DNA of 64,000 nt from Hetaerina americana (lineage: Eukaryota > Arthropoda > Insecta > Odonata > Calopterygidae). Each line of letters begins with the position of its first letter. Position 1 is the stretch's first letter. The DNA lies in the NCBI GenBank assembly GCA_022747635.1, contig JAKTNV010000001.1:37353351-37417350 (forward strand). Reading direction: 5' to 3'. The position numbers and the translations under genes were made by a program. The notes below the pieces were generated by a model that was not told where the DNA came from, made no database searches, and saw only the letters and a list, made by a program, of their open reading frames with translations. Of the stretch, positions 61,484 through 64,000 are shown piece by piece.

Positions 61484-62324
61484 GCAAATATAGAAAAAAA
61501 TCTTGACTGAATGTTTAAAAAACTGTTTTATGGGCACGTTTTCCACATTTATCTTCACATAGAGCTTTTTCTCACATATCTATTCGTGGAGCAAGAGAAC
61601 ACTTATTGCCTGGAATTCATTTGATTTGCATTTAGCCGCTCGTTCATCTCTACTTTTCTACCCTCTTTCACGAGTAGACAACAACATTCTCCAAAGTATC
61701 TCTGCCCAACGACAAACAAGACTTGGGTCGTACCCCGGACATATTTCAAAATTTTATTATGTTTTGAATACGGCCGCAATTTCGACCATCACAAATGGCC
61801 TTCTCATGTTTTCCTTTCTCACGAAAAAAAATAATAAAACGAGACATTCGGCACATTCGGGCGGCTGACGGGGTCCGATGAAGGTCGTTTACCCACACCT
61901 CCTCAGAGCTGTCCCTTCGGTAACTCTTCTGCACACCCTTTTTCACCCCTCGATCCTTTCCCGCTCCTACAGAGCATCCATTCTCCCACCCAATCCTCTT
62001 CTCACTCCAGGTTTTCCTAAACCATCCTTGGGAAGCAACCCGATTCCTCATGTGACAGCCATACCATTCAAACCAGACATCGTCCCTGGAGTGGATACCT
62101 AACGAAAAATTATATCGAGCCCTGTCTTCGTTCCCTTGCTTCTGTAGCGAAGATGGGCAGCTCAACTTGAAATGAAAGAGACCAAGTTGAGAATTGAGGG
62201 CTCGTGAACATCCCCACTTTATGTATACTCACTGAAAATTACTGATCCTCACAGTGGTCGAGGTTGGTATCGTATTCCCTGTCATTTCAGATCCACCCAG
62301 AAGGCCAAAACCAACTTATGCTCG
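61484..62324. other. No gene recognised
   Basis: A minus frame of 139 codons (61746-62165) and an overlapping plus frame (61878-62102) lie in mixed-composition DNA. Neither has a recognisable domain. Confidence 0.5.
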
Positions 62325-62465
62325 GTTCGGAGCGGTAGCTCATATATAGTATTAGTTTCCCACACAAGAGGGAGCATCTCTTCTGATCTCAGGAGGTGGA
62401 TGGGGACCTTGTGGAAAGCACTTCAACCTCAACATTCCGCATGGCGGATGGGGCGTCACACTGTG
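62325..62465 (+). repeat. Diverged SINE copy (5' half)
   Basis: GAGCGGTAGCTCATA (A-box-like, about 62330), TGTGGAAAGCACTTCA (about 62409) and a GCATGGCGGATGGGGCG block follow the same order as in the SINE at 6232-6557. The 3' domain with GTAGGCTAATGCCG was not found, so the copy is truncated or recombined. Confidence 0.4.
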
Positions 62466-62986
62466 CATCGCTTGACGCCTCTCTTCTGCTCTCTCTCTCT
62501 CCACCCTTCCTGAAAACACCAGCTTCTGTGGACTTGACCCAGCTCACTTAATCACGAAATTACCAAAGTCGTCTGCAACCTTCTTTGTGATAAGTAACAC
62601 TCTAGTCATATGGGTTCGTAATTGTTTCCTTTACTAACATCTACTGACCGCGTCCAAGTCTACAAGTTAACTTATTGTACCAGTAATTATAACAGCATTA
62701 TAAACTAATATTTATTGATTCTTCCTCAGCCACTTCAAAAAGACTGTCGGGGTAAGAAAATGTAATGTAAAAACAGAAAAATAGAAACGGCAACACCAGG
62801 TATGGCGTTCCAAATCAGACTTGATATAAATTGTACTACGATGCAACTTCCCCGACTATATATGATTGGTTTAAAATGCTTGCAAGAATAATTGCAATGG
62901 TTAGCCGCTTTTCAGCGTAACTTAATTATGGACAAATATTATTATTAATTAATCTTAATTAATAACTTAATTAACAAATAAATATT
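62466..62986. other. No gene recognised
   Basis: A CT-rich patch (62490-62515) is followed by AT-rich DNA. TTAATTAATCTTAATTAATA repeats just precede the LINE 3' end at 62987. Confidence 0.55.
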
Positions 62987-64000
62987 TCGTGACTCATAAA
63001 AAAACACAATCCAGCAACCTAGTCTTCTACATCAAGCCCTCCTTCATCTCTGTTAACTTCCTTCTTCCCTTCATCCCGTCCAACATCCCTTTCCTATTCC
63101 TGCTCTTTCTTCTTCTGCCTAACATTCTCCCCTCTATTACAACATAGTCTTCAACATCCCACTGCCGATTAATGAACTCTTCATCCGTTTCTCCTGCCTC
63201 CTTAGGATTGCTCCCAGCAAACCCCTCTCTTCGCCCACCATACCAAGTACTTCCTCGTTTGTTTTCTTCTCTGTCCATTTCACCTTCTCCATTCTTCTCC
63301 ACACCCACATTTCAAAAGCCTCCAGTCTACGTCCATCCTCCTGCTTCAATGACCACGTTTCCGCACCGTACATGGCTACACTCCATATCAAAGTTTTTAC
63401 GAGTCTTATCTTAAAATTTTTACTCAACGTCCCTGTCATCAACTCCCTCCTTGTTAAAGCCTCTTTGCCTGGCGCAATTCTTCTCCTTACGTCCCTACTA
63501 CTTTGACCGTGTTGATCCAAAACACTACCGAGATACGTCAACTGTTCTAACTGCTCTAGTGTTTGCCTTCCTATTTTAATGTTTAGCTTAGCCTTTTTCT
63601 TTCTAGAAAATCGCATAACCTTTGTTTTATTAATATTGATTTTCATCCCATACCTGTCACACTGAATTTCCAATTCACTCAGCAATGCTTGCAACCCCTT
63701 GGATGACTGACAAACTAAAGCTTGGTCATTAGCAAACATAACTGATTTTATCAATTCTCCTCATACTTTCATTCCTAAATCCACTTTTTCCCATGCATCT
63801 TTAATCATTTCTTCCACATATGCGTTGAAAAGCACCGGTGATAATGGACAACCCTGCCTTAAACCTGTTTCTAACACTGCCCATCCGCACTTTCCGTCTT
63901 CCACTGACCCCCGAGTAGTCTGAGACTAGTACAGGTTGCGGATAAGCCTCCTATCCCTCCAATCTATTCCTATTTTCTGAAATATACTCATTAACTGTTC
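62987..64000 (-). pseudogene. LINE reverse transcriptase, truncated by the window edge
   Basis: Minus strand, entering at 64000: DWRDRRLIRNLY, then (after a stop) GLRQGCPLSPVLFNAYVEEM (about 63880-63820), a second stop, then an open frame of 205 codons (63137-63754) with FANDQALVCQ, INKTKVMRFSRKKKAK, LTYLGSVLDQHG, KTLIWSVAMYGAETWSLKQE and LEAFEMWVWRRMEKVKWTEK. This is the palm-to-C-terminus part of an arthropod LINE reverse transcriptase (Pfam RVT_1 type). The catalytic FADD motif reads FAND (GAT to AAT change), which should abolish polymerisation. A frameshift near 63140-63300 moves the C-terminus (RKGMLDGMKGRRKLTEMKEG) into another frame. The youngest-looking LINE copy here, yet not functional. 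The 5' part lies outside the window. Confidence 0.87.

Noticed and set aside
1..64000. CRISPR arrays, bacterial operons or phage modules
   Set aside because: No regularly spaced repeats, no ribosome-binding-site-led gene strings and no bacterial gene families; the content is eukaryotic transposons.

Overview
This is eukaryotic nuclear DNA, most likely from an arthropod (probably an insect). It is AT-rich overall, CpG is not depleted, there are no bacterial-style operons, and almost all recognisable coding sequence belongs to transposable elements of kinds common in insects: a mariner, an APE-endonuclease LINE family, tRNA-derived SINEs and foldback elements. The species cannot be named from the sequence. 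I recognise no complete host gene and no host exon. The window reads as intergenic or intronic DNA holding repeats of different ages, broken up by about eight GC-rich islands.

Layout. 1-6.2 kb is AT-rich and unannotated. A near full-length tRNA-derived SINE lies at 6232-6557 (+), a second copy at 9237-9548 (-), a 3'-domain copy at 60681-60808 (-) and a diverged copy near 62.3 kb (+). A cluster of foldback/terminal-inverted-repeat elements occupies 14.86-15.45 kb, and a relative with a very strong hairpin is at 61.30-61.48 kb. Purine- or pyrimidine-skewed GC-rich islands lie near 18.3-19.6, 23.2-23.6, 26.0-26.7, 28.0-28.7, 37.8-38.6, 45.3-46.5, 52.4-52.95 and 57.5-58.7 kb. The 25.8-26.5 kb stretch (- strand) resembles the decayed gag of a non-LTR element.

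One LINE family is present in five states of decay: 13.4 kb (+, scrap), 32.07-33.81 kb (-, endonuclease plus deleted reverse transcriptase), 42.06-43.56 kb (-), 56.29-56.94 kb (+, carrying a nested 75-bp LINE-tail insertion with a 10-bp target-site duplication) and 62.99-64.00 kb (-, cut by the window edge). At 38904-39656 there is a 753-bp mariner with perfect 33-bp terminal repeats. Its transposase keeps the DNA-binding half and the last ~35 codons but has lost the whole catalytic domain. It sits beside a degenerate ~140-bp tandem repeat.

Two short stretches without an upstream ATG (21721-21945 + and 60023-60232 +) have codon choice and composition much more like real coding sequence than their surroundings. 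I could not assign them to a family; they are the best candidates for unrecognised exons. There is no evidence that genes here work together in a pathway.
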